A program made the position numbers and the translations under genes. This document shows positions 7,901-13,010 of a stretch of 13,010 nucleotides of DNA, one piece after another. The DNA comes from Opitutus sp. GAS368 (GTDB lineage: Bacteria; Verrucomicrobiota; Verrucomicrobiae; Opitutales; UBA953), in assembly GCA_943332745.1 (NCBI GenBank), contig CALQQQ010000009.1:1-13010 (forward strand). Direction: 5' to 3'. The notes beneath the pieces are model-generated. The model did no database searches. It was not told the DNA's origin and saw nothing but the letters and a program-made list of their open reading frames with translations. Each line of letters opens with the position of its first letter. Position 1 is the first letter of the stretch.

Positions 7901-8505
7901 CGGCGGAAATTGGCCTTCAGCGTGACTTCGCCGCGAGGGTCGGTCATCTGCTTGCCCACGGCGTAGCCCGGCCAGGCGATGCCAGCGCGGAAGTCGGCCT
8001 TGCCTCGGGTGTCGAACTCGTCGCCGCGGATGCTGAACCGGAGCAACGTACCATCCGCAAGTTTGACGCGTCCGGAAACGGCGTAGGTCCCGAGCACGAC
8101 GGGCGGCAAGGTTGCCTTAGTCGCGGCGCCGGAACCAGTGGTCACCGTCTTAGCGATCGGTTTGCGTTCGCTTAGATCGACGTCGAGGGTCTTGATCTCG
8201 AGGCTGCTGAGGGCGTAGGTGCCCTTGATAATTGAGATAATCTGCGCTTCGCCTTTGATGGAAGCGGCGGAGATTCTCGTGCCATCGGGCAGGGTCAGGT
8301 CGATACCTTCGGCGGAGAATTTTCCGTCGAGCGAGGCTTCGATGCGGGCGATGCCGCCCTTGATCTTGGCGTCCGCGAGGAGACCTTTGACGCGGATGCC
8401 GAGGGGTTCGGGGCGGAGCTGGGACTCGACCCAGAAAAGAGTGGCTCCGACGACGACGGCAAGGATGCCGACGCTCCAGAGGGTAAAGCGGAGTACGCGG
8501 GACAT
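4924..8505 (-). CDS. AsmA/TamB-like giant envelope protein
   Basis: AsmA-family proteins are anchored in the inner membrane by one helix and reach through the periplasm; members such as TamB and YhdP are linked to lipid movement to the outer membrane. The start at 8503-8505 gives 1193 residues beginning MSRVLRFTLW with one membrane helix at about residues 7-26, followed by a very long, beta-strand-rich, repetitive region (many short strands of the type GVTLERAGKVL, GRGQLAFLP). An AsmA-like C-terminal region precedes a Pro/Thr-rich tail of about 48 residues (from residue ~1146) ending KKRNPFGDLLKELGR. The frame is open further upstream to 8574, but that extension lies in a terminator hairpin and would put 23 residues before the membrane helix, so I reject it. 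Its stop overlaps the permease start. Family assignment rests on architecture rather than a single motif. Confidence 0.7.
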   Translation of the reverse strand: MSRVLRFTLWSVGILAVVVGATLFWVESQLRPEPLGIRVKGLLADAKIKGGIARIEASLDGKFSAEGIDLTLPDGTRISAASIKGEAQIISIIKGTYALSSLEIKTLDVDLSERKPIAKTVTTGSGAATKATLPPVVLGTYAVSGRVKLADGTLLRFSIRGDEFDTRGKADFRAGIAWPGYAVGKQMTDPRGEVTLKANFRRPLGADGISLDDLIADIGSLRLELAAKDASPLAAGSVSFVLDAASTAGKPGVNFTGTLSDSASRPAVKLSGNNLAGRTTVNAQLDVDPTRFGILSQQLPEVRLTGAANGELEGSRWQASADLKALWSDLSKFSRSLPKDSRSEWKIAANAQSTATGFAVNSLSISGNGVTFIIPQTLTWKGGLLPENANDATLTIAANDADIIALNPFLSAAEVIATAGRWTGEASVSFKDGKPAVTSVRTHSLRGVTLERAGKVLMREIDAELPVKSEGGAISLSPFSLSCAAGNIANGTVTLRPGADGAWSAQADVNVGIVELASQPNWEDLPVDKLKGIRVSAQTTIDRAAGKAPVVAAAEARIFRQGLNLLSLKLRQPLALDGTKPTGVLVEAAARDLPLESLSAVVPGLKLTGDLKRADLVAGFSREGLFVRTEGAPLSFARTSVTWTGKLWVKDCDLAASLDLLVGEKSTVIGFNQAELKSRGRILAVGDIRLGLGDAGTTLKLAGDLGALAEQPFGGPLNIVTGGQYRASADRAQNGEINIALQVQEVGLKQSEGRIKQASISGRYVPQADGLSAEGSFKMQAANLSSGKFTLTQKAIGKKTDWQAVVTVDNVDVDDFLSLLPKASEDVAEAPGTTPRPDRTPFWADQTGSLQVSLGTARAYGISAEKVNLRAEAEEKTIRLTQLSGKLAEGTLSGRGQLAFLPTISNGPYSLSATVALNQFEFGSVAQAFPSVKEFLQGKADATASLTSVCGTPGELAAKLQVDTQLTSKGGRIRAFGDKSSSMSLSANKAGDVTEVLGGLAMIIGANNNPKIAKIGAAMTAAAKLQKAVADFQYTSATIKASRLASGSIKLELADIRNEALHLAAKGGISVDPKLGFADWPMAFSTQMRGTGEFAQYFQALGFAGGVATADGFTDGPGVNVTGSLNQVKTDLAEKLQQAVDNVRASPTATPGNQPQATPNPRTTPSGKSPATETTPAPKKRNPFGDLLKELGR

Positions 8506-8522
8506 AGGGACGGACGACCATC

Positions 8523-8547
8523 TTGCCCGGCGGATTTGACCGGGCAA
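8523..8547 (-). promoter_or_regulatory. Leader hairpin upstream of the AsmA-like gene
   Basis: TTGCCCGG (8523-8530) and CCGGGCAA (8540-8547) form an 8-bp perfect stem with a 9-nt loop. It lies 17 bases before the AsmA-like ATG and directly after the T tract of the upstream terminator. No T tract follows it. Its loop and 3' arm contain a 9-base match (AAATCCGCC on the minus strand) to the complement of 8581-8589 on the other side of the terminator, so it can be in competition with other pairings. Confidence 0.45.
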
Positions 8548-8579
8548 CAAAAAGCCCGGTGGAATTGCTTCCACCGGGC
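8546..8579 (-). terminator. Rho-independent terminator after the vWA gene
   Basis: An 11-bp perfect stem (8554-8564 with 8569-8579, arms GCCCGGTGGAA / TTCCACCGGGC) closes a 4-nt loop. On the minus strand it is followed by TTTTTGTT (8553-8546). It sits 21 bases after the stop codon of the vWA gene at 8601. Confidence 0.9.
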
Positions 8580-8600
8580 GAAATCCGCCGTTTGACCCGC

Positions 8601-9989
8601 TTAGGCCTGCGGGGTCTGGCCGCCCGTCGTACCGCCCTGCGGGGGCTTGGGCTTACGGGCCACGCCCGAGGCGACCTTCTTCTGGAGATAAATCTCCTTC
8701 ATGTCTTCCGACGCCGCGCAGAATTGCGTGTCGAAGTCGCGCATCATCGAGGCTTTCGACTGACGGAGCATGCGGGTGCGGCCGTAGCGCATCTCCTTTA
8801 TCGCCATGACGGCGTCTTCGTCGAGCAGTCGCTTCAGGTACTCCACCTTCTGCTTGGCCCAGTCCGAGAGATCGCTTCGCTTGAGGAGCTCCTCGAATTC
8901 CTTCTTCGCTTCGGCGATCTTGCCTTGGCGGGCGAGGGCTTCGATGAACTCGATCTTTTCCGAGACGATCGCCTCGCCGACCGCCGCCGCCACGGAGGGG
9001 TCGGCAGGCAGGACGGAGAAGGCCGCGAGGTCGGTTTCCGGCAGGGCGATCAGTTCAGGGCCGAACTTGACGATCTCGCCATCCTTGGTGAGCGCCTCGA
9101 AATTGACCGCCGCGAGTGCGTCGGCCTTGGCGCTGGCACCGATCTTCAGTTCCACCACCGCGACCAGCGAGGCATTCCAGGGCAGGGTGCCGAGCTTGCG
9201 GCTGCGGGCGACGCCTTCTTCGAGGATTTCGCCGACTAGGCGGGCCTGGACGTCGCTGCCGCCCTGCACGCTGACCTTCACCTGGCGCAGGAACGAGTTG
9301 GAGATGATGGCGAACTGCTCTTCGAAGGCTTCGTCGAGGTCGTCGGCCGTCTGGCCGAAGTTAGCGACGCCTTCGCCGGCGTTGGCCATGCCGGTCATGA
9401 GCGATTCATTGAAGCCATGGCCGAGGCCGACGGTGGAGGTCGTGATACCGGCGCCGGCGGCCTTCGTCACACGGGCGAAGATCTCCGCTTCGTTGACGAG
9501 ACCCTGATTAGCCTGACCGTCGCTGAGCAGGATGATGCGGGCGATACGATCCTTGCGGGTGAAGGGCGCGAGCTGCTTCACGCCTTCCTCCCATCCGCCG
9601 AAGAGGTCCGTCGAACCGCGGTCGTCGATAGATTTGATGCGGTTGACGATCGCTTCGCGGTCAGTGACATGGGTCAGCGGCTGGATGACTTCGATGGAGG
9701 AATCGAAGGCCACGACGGCGACGCGGTCATCGGTACGCAGGCCGCGGACGATACGCGCCGCGCTTTCGAGGGCGGCTTCGAGCGGGCCACCGCTCATCGA
9801 GCCGGAGCGGTCGATGACCAGGGAGAGGTCGAGGGGTGCGCGGGGGGTCTCAGCGACATCCGCAGGTTTGACCGGGGCGACGATACGGACGAGGACATGC
9901 GTCGCATCAGAGGCGGCGCGGAGGAAGCCCTTCTTGAGGGGCAGGATTTCGATCTTGGGTTGGTTCATGGGAGGAGTCATCACCCCCAC
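8601..9989 (-). CDS. Cytoplasmic von Willebrand factor A (VWA) domain protein
   Basis: VWA domains bind a metal ion at a MIDAS site and mediate protein-protein contacts. The 462-residue protein has a complete MIDAS: DRSGS (Asp60, Ser62, Ser64), Thr127 in RGSTDLF and Asp157 in LLSDGQAN. The domain spans about 52-230. A beta-rich region follows (about 235-325), then a charged helical, possibly coiled-coil segment (about 340-400) and a Pro/Gly/Gln-rich tail. There is no signal peptide or membrane helix, so it should be cytoplasmic. The GTG at 9987-9989 is supported by a Shine-Dalgarno AAGGAGGG (9999-10006) nine bases upstream; the ATG codons at residues 4 and 8 are worse spaced. A MerR-like regulator is encoded just upstream. 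The partner and cellular role are unknown; YfbK- and ChlD-like proteins share the domain only. Confidence 0.85.
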   Translation of the reverse strand: MGVMTPPMNQPKIEILPLKKGFLRAASDATHVLVRIVAPVKPADVAETPRAPLDLSLVIDRSGSMSGGPLEAALESAARIVRGLRTDDRVAVVAFDSSIEVIQPLTHVTDREAIVNRIKSIDDRGSTDLFGGWEEGVKQLAPFTRKDRIARIILLSDGQANQGLVNEAEIFARVTKAAGAGITTSTVGLGHGFNESLMTGMANAGEGVANFGQTADDLDEAFEEQFAIISNSFLRQVKVSVQGGSDVQARLVGEILEEGVARSRKLGTLPWNASLVAVVELKIGASAKADALAAVNFEALTKDGEIVKFGPELIALPETDLAAFSVLPADPSVAAAVGEAIVSEKIEFIEALARQGKIAEAKKEFEELLKRSDLSDWAKQKVEYLKRLLDEDAVMAIKEMRYGRTRMLRQSKASMMRDFDTQFCAASEDMKEIYLQKKVASGVARKPKPPQGGTTGGQTPQA

Positions 9990-10037
9990 TTTGTACCACC
10001 CTCCTTAAAATGTCAACACCGACAGAGATACTTTTTG

Positions 10038-10067
10038 ATAATTAGCACACTTAAGTTACTGTCACAA
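10038..10067 (-). promoter_or_regulatory. Possible promoter of the vWA gene
   Basis: In the AT-rich gap between the MerR-like and vWA genes, TTGTGA (10062-10067, 4 of 6 matches) and AATTAT (10038-10043, 4 of 6) are separated by 18 bp on the minus strand. An 8-bp palindrome ACTTAAGT (10049-10056) lies between them and could be an operator. The match is modest, and cotranscription with the MerR-like gene is equally possible. Confidence 0.3.
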
Positions 10068-10913
10068 TTACAAATACTTGTTCATCAATGCTTTGCTGAA
10101 ATTGTCCACGATTCGTTGCAGTTCTTCCTTCGTGGGCGTGATGCGACTGTCGATATTGAAGTGGGCCTCGCACCAATGGGCCAGGCGAAGCTTGGTCCAC
10201 CTTTCCGTCTTAGGTTCATCCCCCTGGGAGGTCGGGTTGAAGGCTAGGAGCTGTTCGAAGAGATTGCGGGCGGCCGGGGAAAGATCGTCGCGCGCCATCT
10301 CTTTTTTTATCATCAGGCGGAGGGCTTCGGCGGGGCTATCTTCGCTATCGGCGATCTGTCTGAGCTGTTGGACGGTCGAATAGCTGGTCTTGCGGCTCGG
10401 TCTCGGCGAGGACGTGCCGAAGGAGGGCGAGAAGTCGCGCATCTCTTCTTGTGGGCGGGAGTATTGTCTTGTCCTAATTTCCTTCAAGCTGCGGGCATCT
10501 GGTTCGCTCAACATGGGGGAGACTTGCTCGCTGCCTCGTGTCCGGAAGAAGAGCTTTTCTGCCTCGGTGGGCGTGGCTAATTCATCAATCAGCTTATTCA
10601 ACTGGGATACTTCGCGGTTCTCGTGCAGTAGCGTGCGGATACGGTCCAAGTCCCATCCGCGTTCCGCGAGGAGACGGGCCAGGAGCAGCTGTCTGACCTG
10701 CAGGGGGCCGAAGTTGGCCTTGCGGCGGTCGTCCGGGGCGCGCTCGGGCTTGGAGAGTAGGCCTTCGTAGGCGTAGAAGCGTACCAGACGTTCGGTGGAA
10801 AGGTGGCGATCGCCGTACCCTAACGAGGCGAGTTTATCCGAGACGAAGGCGGCTAGATCCTCGGCCGTGCCAAGGAATTCTTCGTCGTTCAGTTGGGCGG
10901 ATATCTTCAACAT
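10068..10913 (-). CDS. MerR-like DNA-binding regulator with a long C-terminal region
   Basis: The 281-residue product (from the ATG at 10911-10913) carries a MerR-type winged helix-turn-helix at about residues 37-100: LSTERLVRFYAYEGLL (compare the family's I-R-Y-Y-E-x-E-G-L-L), a DDRRKANFG wing and the helix pair RLLAERGWDLDRIRTLLHE. A disordered Ser/Pro/Arg-rich linker (about 140-180) and a helical C-terminal region without known effector motif follow; no cysteine metal site typical of metal-sensing MerR proteins is apparent. An ATG at 10944-10946 would add 11 residues, but the probable promoter would start the transcript only about 7 bases before it. The vWA gene follows after 78 bp, so the two may act together. 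The family call is by motif pattern; the signal is unknown. Confidence 0.65.
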   Translation of the reverse strand: MLKISAQLNDEEFLGTAEDLAAFVSDKLASLGYGDRHLSTERLVRFYAYEGLLSKPERAPDDRRKANFGPLQVRQLLLARLLAERGWDLDRIRTLLHENREVSQLNKLIDELATPTEAEKLFFRTRGSEQVSPMLSEPDARSLKEIRTRQYSRPQEEMRDFSPSFGTSSPRPSRKTSYSTVQQLRQIADSEDSPAEALRLMIKKEMARDDLSPAARNLFEQLLAFNPTSQGDEPKTERWTKLRLAHWCEAHFNIDSRITPTKEELQRIVDNFSKALMNKYL

Positions 10914-10959
10914 AGTCTTCGAATAGAGACATTCTGCTGTCAGCATTGAGAATAGGGCA

Positions 10960-10988
10960 ATAATATAGTGAAAAAGGCACTGTCTGAA
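10960..10988 (-). promoter_or_regulatory. Probable promoter of the MerR-like gene
   Basis: On the minus strand TTCAGA (10983-10988, 4 of 6 matches) and TATTAT (10960-10965, 5 of 6) are 17 bp apart, in an AT-rich stretch. The spacer contains a short dyad, AGTG (10967-10970) and CACT (10978-10981), a possible operator. The inferred start near 10953 supports the downstream ATG at 10913. Confidence 0.5.
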
Positions 10989-10996
10989 TACCCCTA

Positions 10997-11031
10997 TAAA
11001 GAAGCAGGCCGTCCGATATCGGACGGCCTGC
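10997..11031 (-). terminator. amt: Rho-independent terminator after amt
   Basis: A perfect 28-bp palindrome at 11004-11031 (arms start GCAGGCCGTCCG and centre on GATATC) folds into a long GC-rich hairpin. On the minus strand it is followed by TTCTTTA (11003-10997). It lies 25 bases beyond the amt stop at 11056. Confidence 0.8.
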
Positions 11032-11055
11032 GAGCCAGCTCCCTCTGTGGGGGGC

Positions 11056-12564
11056 TTAGGAGTTGTGGCTGTAACCTTCTTCGCCGTGATCCGAGATATC
11101 CAGACCGCGGGCTTCTTCTTCTTCGGTTGGGCGGAGGCCGATGAGCGCTTTCACCAGGTAGGCGAGAATCGCGGTGGCGACCAAGGAGATGACCAGCGTG
11201 ACGACGATCGCCTTGAACTGTTCGATATACAGGGTCTTGCCCACGATGTCCTTGAGATTCGTGTTCAGGTTGCCGTTGACGTCGGCCGTGGCGCAGATGC
11301 CGGTTACGATGGCGCCGAGCGTGCCCCCGACCGCGTGGACGCCGAAGGTATCGAGCGCGTCGTCATAGCCGAGCTTGGACTTCATGTAGACAACGGCCAG
11401 GAAGGGTACCACGCCGGCGAGGACGCCGATCAGGACCGCGGTGTTGGCGGAGACAAAGCCCGCGGCGGGCGTGATCACGACGAGGCCGGCGACAGCACCC
11501 GAGCAGAAGCCGAGCACGCTGGCGTGCTTGCGGATAATCCATTCGAGGGCGGCCCAAGTGAAGGCACCGACCGCGGCGGCGAGCGTCGTGGTGGTGAAGG
11601 CCTGAGCGGCGACGCCATCGGCGGCGAGGGCCGAGCCAGCGTTGAAGCCGTACCAACCGACCCAGAGCATGCCGGTACCGACTGCGCAGAGTACCATGCT
11701 GTGGGGCGTCATGGACTTCTTGCCGAAGCCGATGCGGGGTCCAAGGATGATACACAGGAGGAGAGCGGACCAACCGGAGGTCATGTGGACCACGGTGCCG
11801 CCAGCGAAATCGATCGCCTTGATGGCGGCCTTGGCGTTCCAGACGCCGTTCATGTCACCGGTGATGCCCCAGATTGCGTGGGCCATCGGGAAGTAGACGA
11901 GGAACATCCAGCCGAGCATGAAGAGCATGACCGCGGAGAACTTCATGCGTTCGGCGATGGCGCCGACGATGAGGGCTGGGGTAATGATCGCGAACATCAT
12001 CTGGTACATCGAGAACACGTTCTGGGAGATCCAGTAGGCGTAGTCGGTGTTCGGGGCGGAGTTCACGCCGTTGAGGAAGAAGAACTCGCTACCGCCAAAG
12101 ATGTGTCCGAGGAACGTGCCGTCGAAGCTCTTACCGAAGACCAGGGAGTAACCCACGGCCCACCAGAGGATCGCGACCATGCCCGCCAGGCCGAAGCACT
12201 GGGCGACGACGGAGAGGATGTTCTTCGTGCGAACCAGGCCGCCGTAGAAGAGGAAGAGGCCGGGGAGCGTCATGAAGAGCACCAAGGCGGCGCAGATCAT
12301 CATGAAGCCGTTATGGCCGGGAGCGGCGACGCCGACGGTCGGCGTGGTGAGCCCGGCCGGGATGGCGCCCTTCGCGTCCTTGAGCGAAGCGGTGGGGTCC
12401 CCGTTGCCGAGGGCGGCCTCTAGGCCGGCGATACGCTGTTCAAGCGAAGGTGCCGGAGTGGGCGGGGGAGTAGCAGCCGCCGGAGCGGGGGCGTTCTGCG
12501 CGGACGACAGGTAAGGTACTGCCGCCAGAGCGAGGATGGTGAGAGTTCGTAGCAGGGAGTTCAT
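11056..12564 (-). CDS. amt: Ammonium transporter, Amt/MEP/Rh family
   Basis: Amt trimers conduct ammonium/ammonia across the inner membrane when nitrogen is scarce. The 502-residue protein has a signal peptide (residues 1-22, ending LSSA), then a Pro/Ala-rich extension with a short helix (about 24-80) before the channel. The twin pore histidines are His260 (GGTVVHMTSG) and His410 (FGVHAVGG), 150 residues apart exactly as His168 and His318 in E. coli AmtB; Asp252 precedes the first as AmtB Asp160 does. The cytoplasmic tail ends in GLDISDHGEEGY, the family's C-terminal signature. The ATG at 12562-12564 has an AAAGGG eight bases upstream. A second amt gene lies 141 bp upstream. A sigma-54 type motif precedes the gene. 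No PII gene is nearby in the window. Confidence 0.95.
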   Translation of the reverse strand: MNSLLRTLTILALAAVPYLSSAQNAPAPAAATPPPTPAPSLEQRIAGLEAALGNGDPTASLKDAKGAIPAGLTTPTVGVAAPGHNGFMMICAALVLFMTLPGLFLFYGGLVRTKNILSVVAQCFGLAGMVAILWWAVGYSLVFGKSFDGTFLGHIFGGSEFFFLNGVNSAPNTDYAYWISQNVFSMYQMMFAIITPALIVGAIAERMKFSAVMLFMLGWMFLVYFPMAHAIWGITGDMNGVWNAKAAIKAIDFAGGTVVHMTSGWSALLLCIILGPRIGFGKKSMTPHSMVLCAVGTGMLWVGWYGFNAGSALAADGVAAQAFTTTTLAAAVGAFTWAALEWIIRKHASVLGFCSGAVAGLVVITPAAGFVSANTAVLIGVLAGVVPFLAVVYMKSKLGYDDALDTFGVHAVGGTLGAIVTGICATADVNGNLNTNLKDIVGKTLYIEQFKAIVVTLVISLVATAILAYLVKALIGLRPTEEEEARGLDISDHGEEGYSHNS

Positions 12565-12579
12565 GGCGAATGCCCTTTC

Positions 12580-12594
12580 GCAACCCCCGTGCCA
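12580..12594 (-). promoter_or_regulatory. amt: Sigma-54 (RpoN) type -24/-12 promoter motif upstream of amt
   Basis: On the minus strand TGGCACG (12594-12588), four bases GGGG and TTGC (12583-12580) match the consensus TGGCACG-N4-TTGC at every fixed position. amt genes are classic sigma-54 targets. The predicted start near 12568-12569 is only about 4-6 bases before the ATG and after the AAAGGG ribosome binding site, which is an unusual spacing and lowers confidence. Confidence 0.5.
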
Positions 12595-12630
12595 ACCACC
12601 CCCTTTCGAGCCGATGGGCTAAATGTGCTC

Positions 12631-12659
12631 AAAAAAGACCTGACGAGGCCCGCAGGTCT
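12631..12659 (-). terminator. Rho-independent terminator after the upstream amt copy
   Basis: AGACCTG (12636-12642) pairs with CAGGTCT (12653-12659) around a 10-nt loop, and on the minus strand six T residues follow (12636-12631). It separates the two amt genes, so the downstream one needs its own promoter. Confidence 0.75.
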
Positions 12660-12705
12660 GCTCGAAAAAGGACAGTCGAGCGACGGCGGTATCCCTGAAA
12701 CGCCC

Positions 12706-13010
12706 TTAATTGTGATAATAACCTTCTTCGCCGTGATCGGCGATATCAAGCCCCTGGGCTTCTGCCTCCTCGGAAGCCCGCAGTCCGATGGTGGCCCCAA
12801 TAATCTTTGCGATGATCCAGGTCATGATCAGCGAAATCGCGATGCAAAGTAGCATGGCGATGAGTTGGCCTTTGAGCAGGCCTTTTGAAATCAGTGCGCC
12901 GCCAGTCGGATTCACTTGAGCGTTCATGAGCAGAGCAGTCGCGAGCGCACCGATGGTGCCACCTACGCCGTGCACACCGAAGGTATCCAGTGCATCATCG
13001 TAGCCGAACT
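12706..13010 (-). CDS. amt: Second ammonium transporter (Amt family), C-terminal part, cut by window end
   Basis: About 101 codons are visible, entering from the right edge as FGYDDALDTFGVHGVGGT and ending at TAA 12706-12708. The second pore histidine (FGVHGVGG) is present. A last membrane helix (LIAMLLCIAISLIMTWIIA) and the tail GLDIADHGEEGYYHN follow, closely matching the downstream copy's tail. The start codon and first pore histidine lie outside the window. The two copies have diverged in the loop before the last helix, so this is an old duplication and not a recent one. A terminator follows. Confidence 0.92.
   Translation of the reverse strand, partial: FGYDDALDTFGVHGVGGTIGALATALLMNAQVNPTGGALISKGLLKGQLIAMLLCIAISLIMTWIIAKIIGATIGLRASEEAEAQGLDIADHGEEGYYHN

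Noticed and set aside
8506..8574. Extended start of the AsmA-like protein at 8574
   Set aside because: It would begin inside the terminator hairpin and place 23 non-signal-like residues before the membrane helix.
11047..12423. 458-codon plus-strand open frame opposite amt
   Set aside because: Translation is an acidic Gly/Glu/Asp/His-rich string without domain, exactly opposite a certain amt gene.

Overview
The window reads as chromosomal DNA from a GC-rich, Gram-negative-type bacterium, most likely Verrucomicrobiota (possibly Opitutae-like). The clues are a lipoprotein, exported proteins and a long AsmA-like protein, which imply two membranes; paired ammonium transporters with a Pro/Ala-rich extension; a sialidase next to a NanM-type kelch protein; and a tiny Gly-Gln-Gln-Ser basic protein of a kind I associate from memory with Verrucomicrobia. 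The taxonomic call is an inference. I see no phage, transposon or CRISPR signature. Apart from the left end, the codon use looks uniform.

Left part (1-1393, minus strand): a NanM-like N-acetylneuraminate epimerase/mutarotase gene precedes the 5' part of an exported sialidase. Together they look like a sialic acid scavenging unit. The sialidase reading frame changes base composition and codon use sharply near position 125, which suggests an assembly chimera or a recombination joint.

Plus-strand block (1551-3326): a promoter-like TTGACA, tRNA-Asn(GTT), a 39-residue very basic protein, a lipoprotein of unknown function and an Ogg1-family 8-oxoguanine DNA glycosylase follow closely. The three protein genes overlap by 4 bp or are spaced by 5 bp, so they are probably one operon. 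The glycosylase gene converges on, and overlaps by 44 bp, the next minus-strand cluster.

Minus-strand cluster (3283-8505): an AsmA/TamB-like giant envelope protein, a FecCD/BtuC-type permease and its ATPase overlap end to start, so they are probably translationally coupled. No substrate-binding protein or TonB receptor is in view. A strong terminator lies just upstream and shares complementary arms with a second hairpin in the leader of this cluster.

Minus-strand pair (8601-10913): a MerR-like DNA-binding protein followed by a cytoplasmic von Willebrand A (MIDAS) protein, closed by the same terminator.

Right part (11056-13010, minus strand): two tandem amt ammonium transporter genes, the upstream one cut by the window end, each followed by its own hairpin/T-tract terminator or lying upstream of one. 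The downstream copy has a near-perfect sigma-54 (-24/-12) promoter motif in front of it, fitting nitrogen control, but the spacing to the start codon is awkwardly short. No gene for a PII protein is visible.
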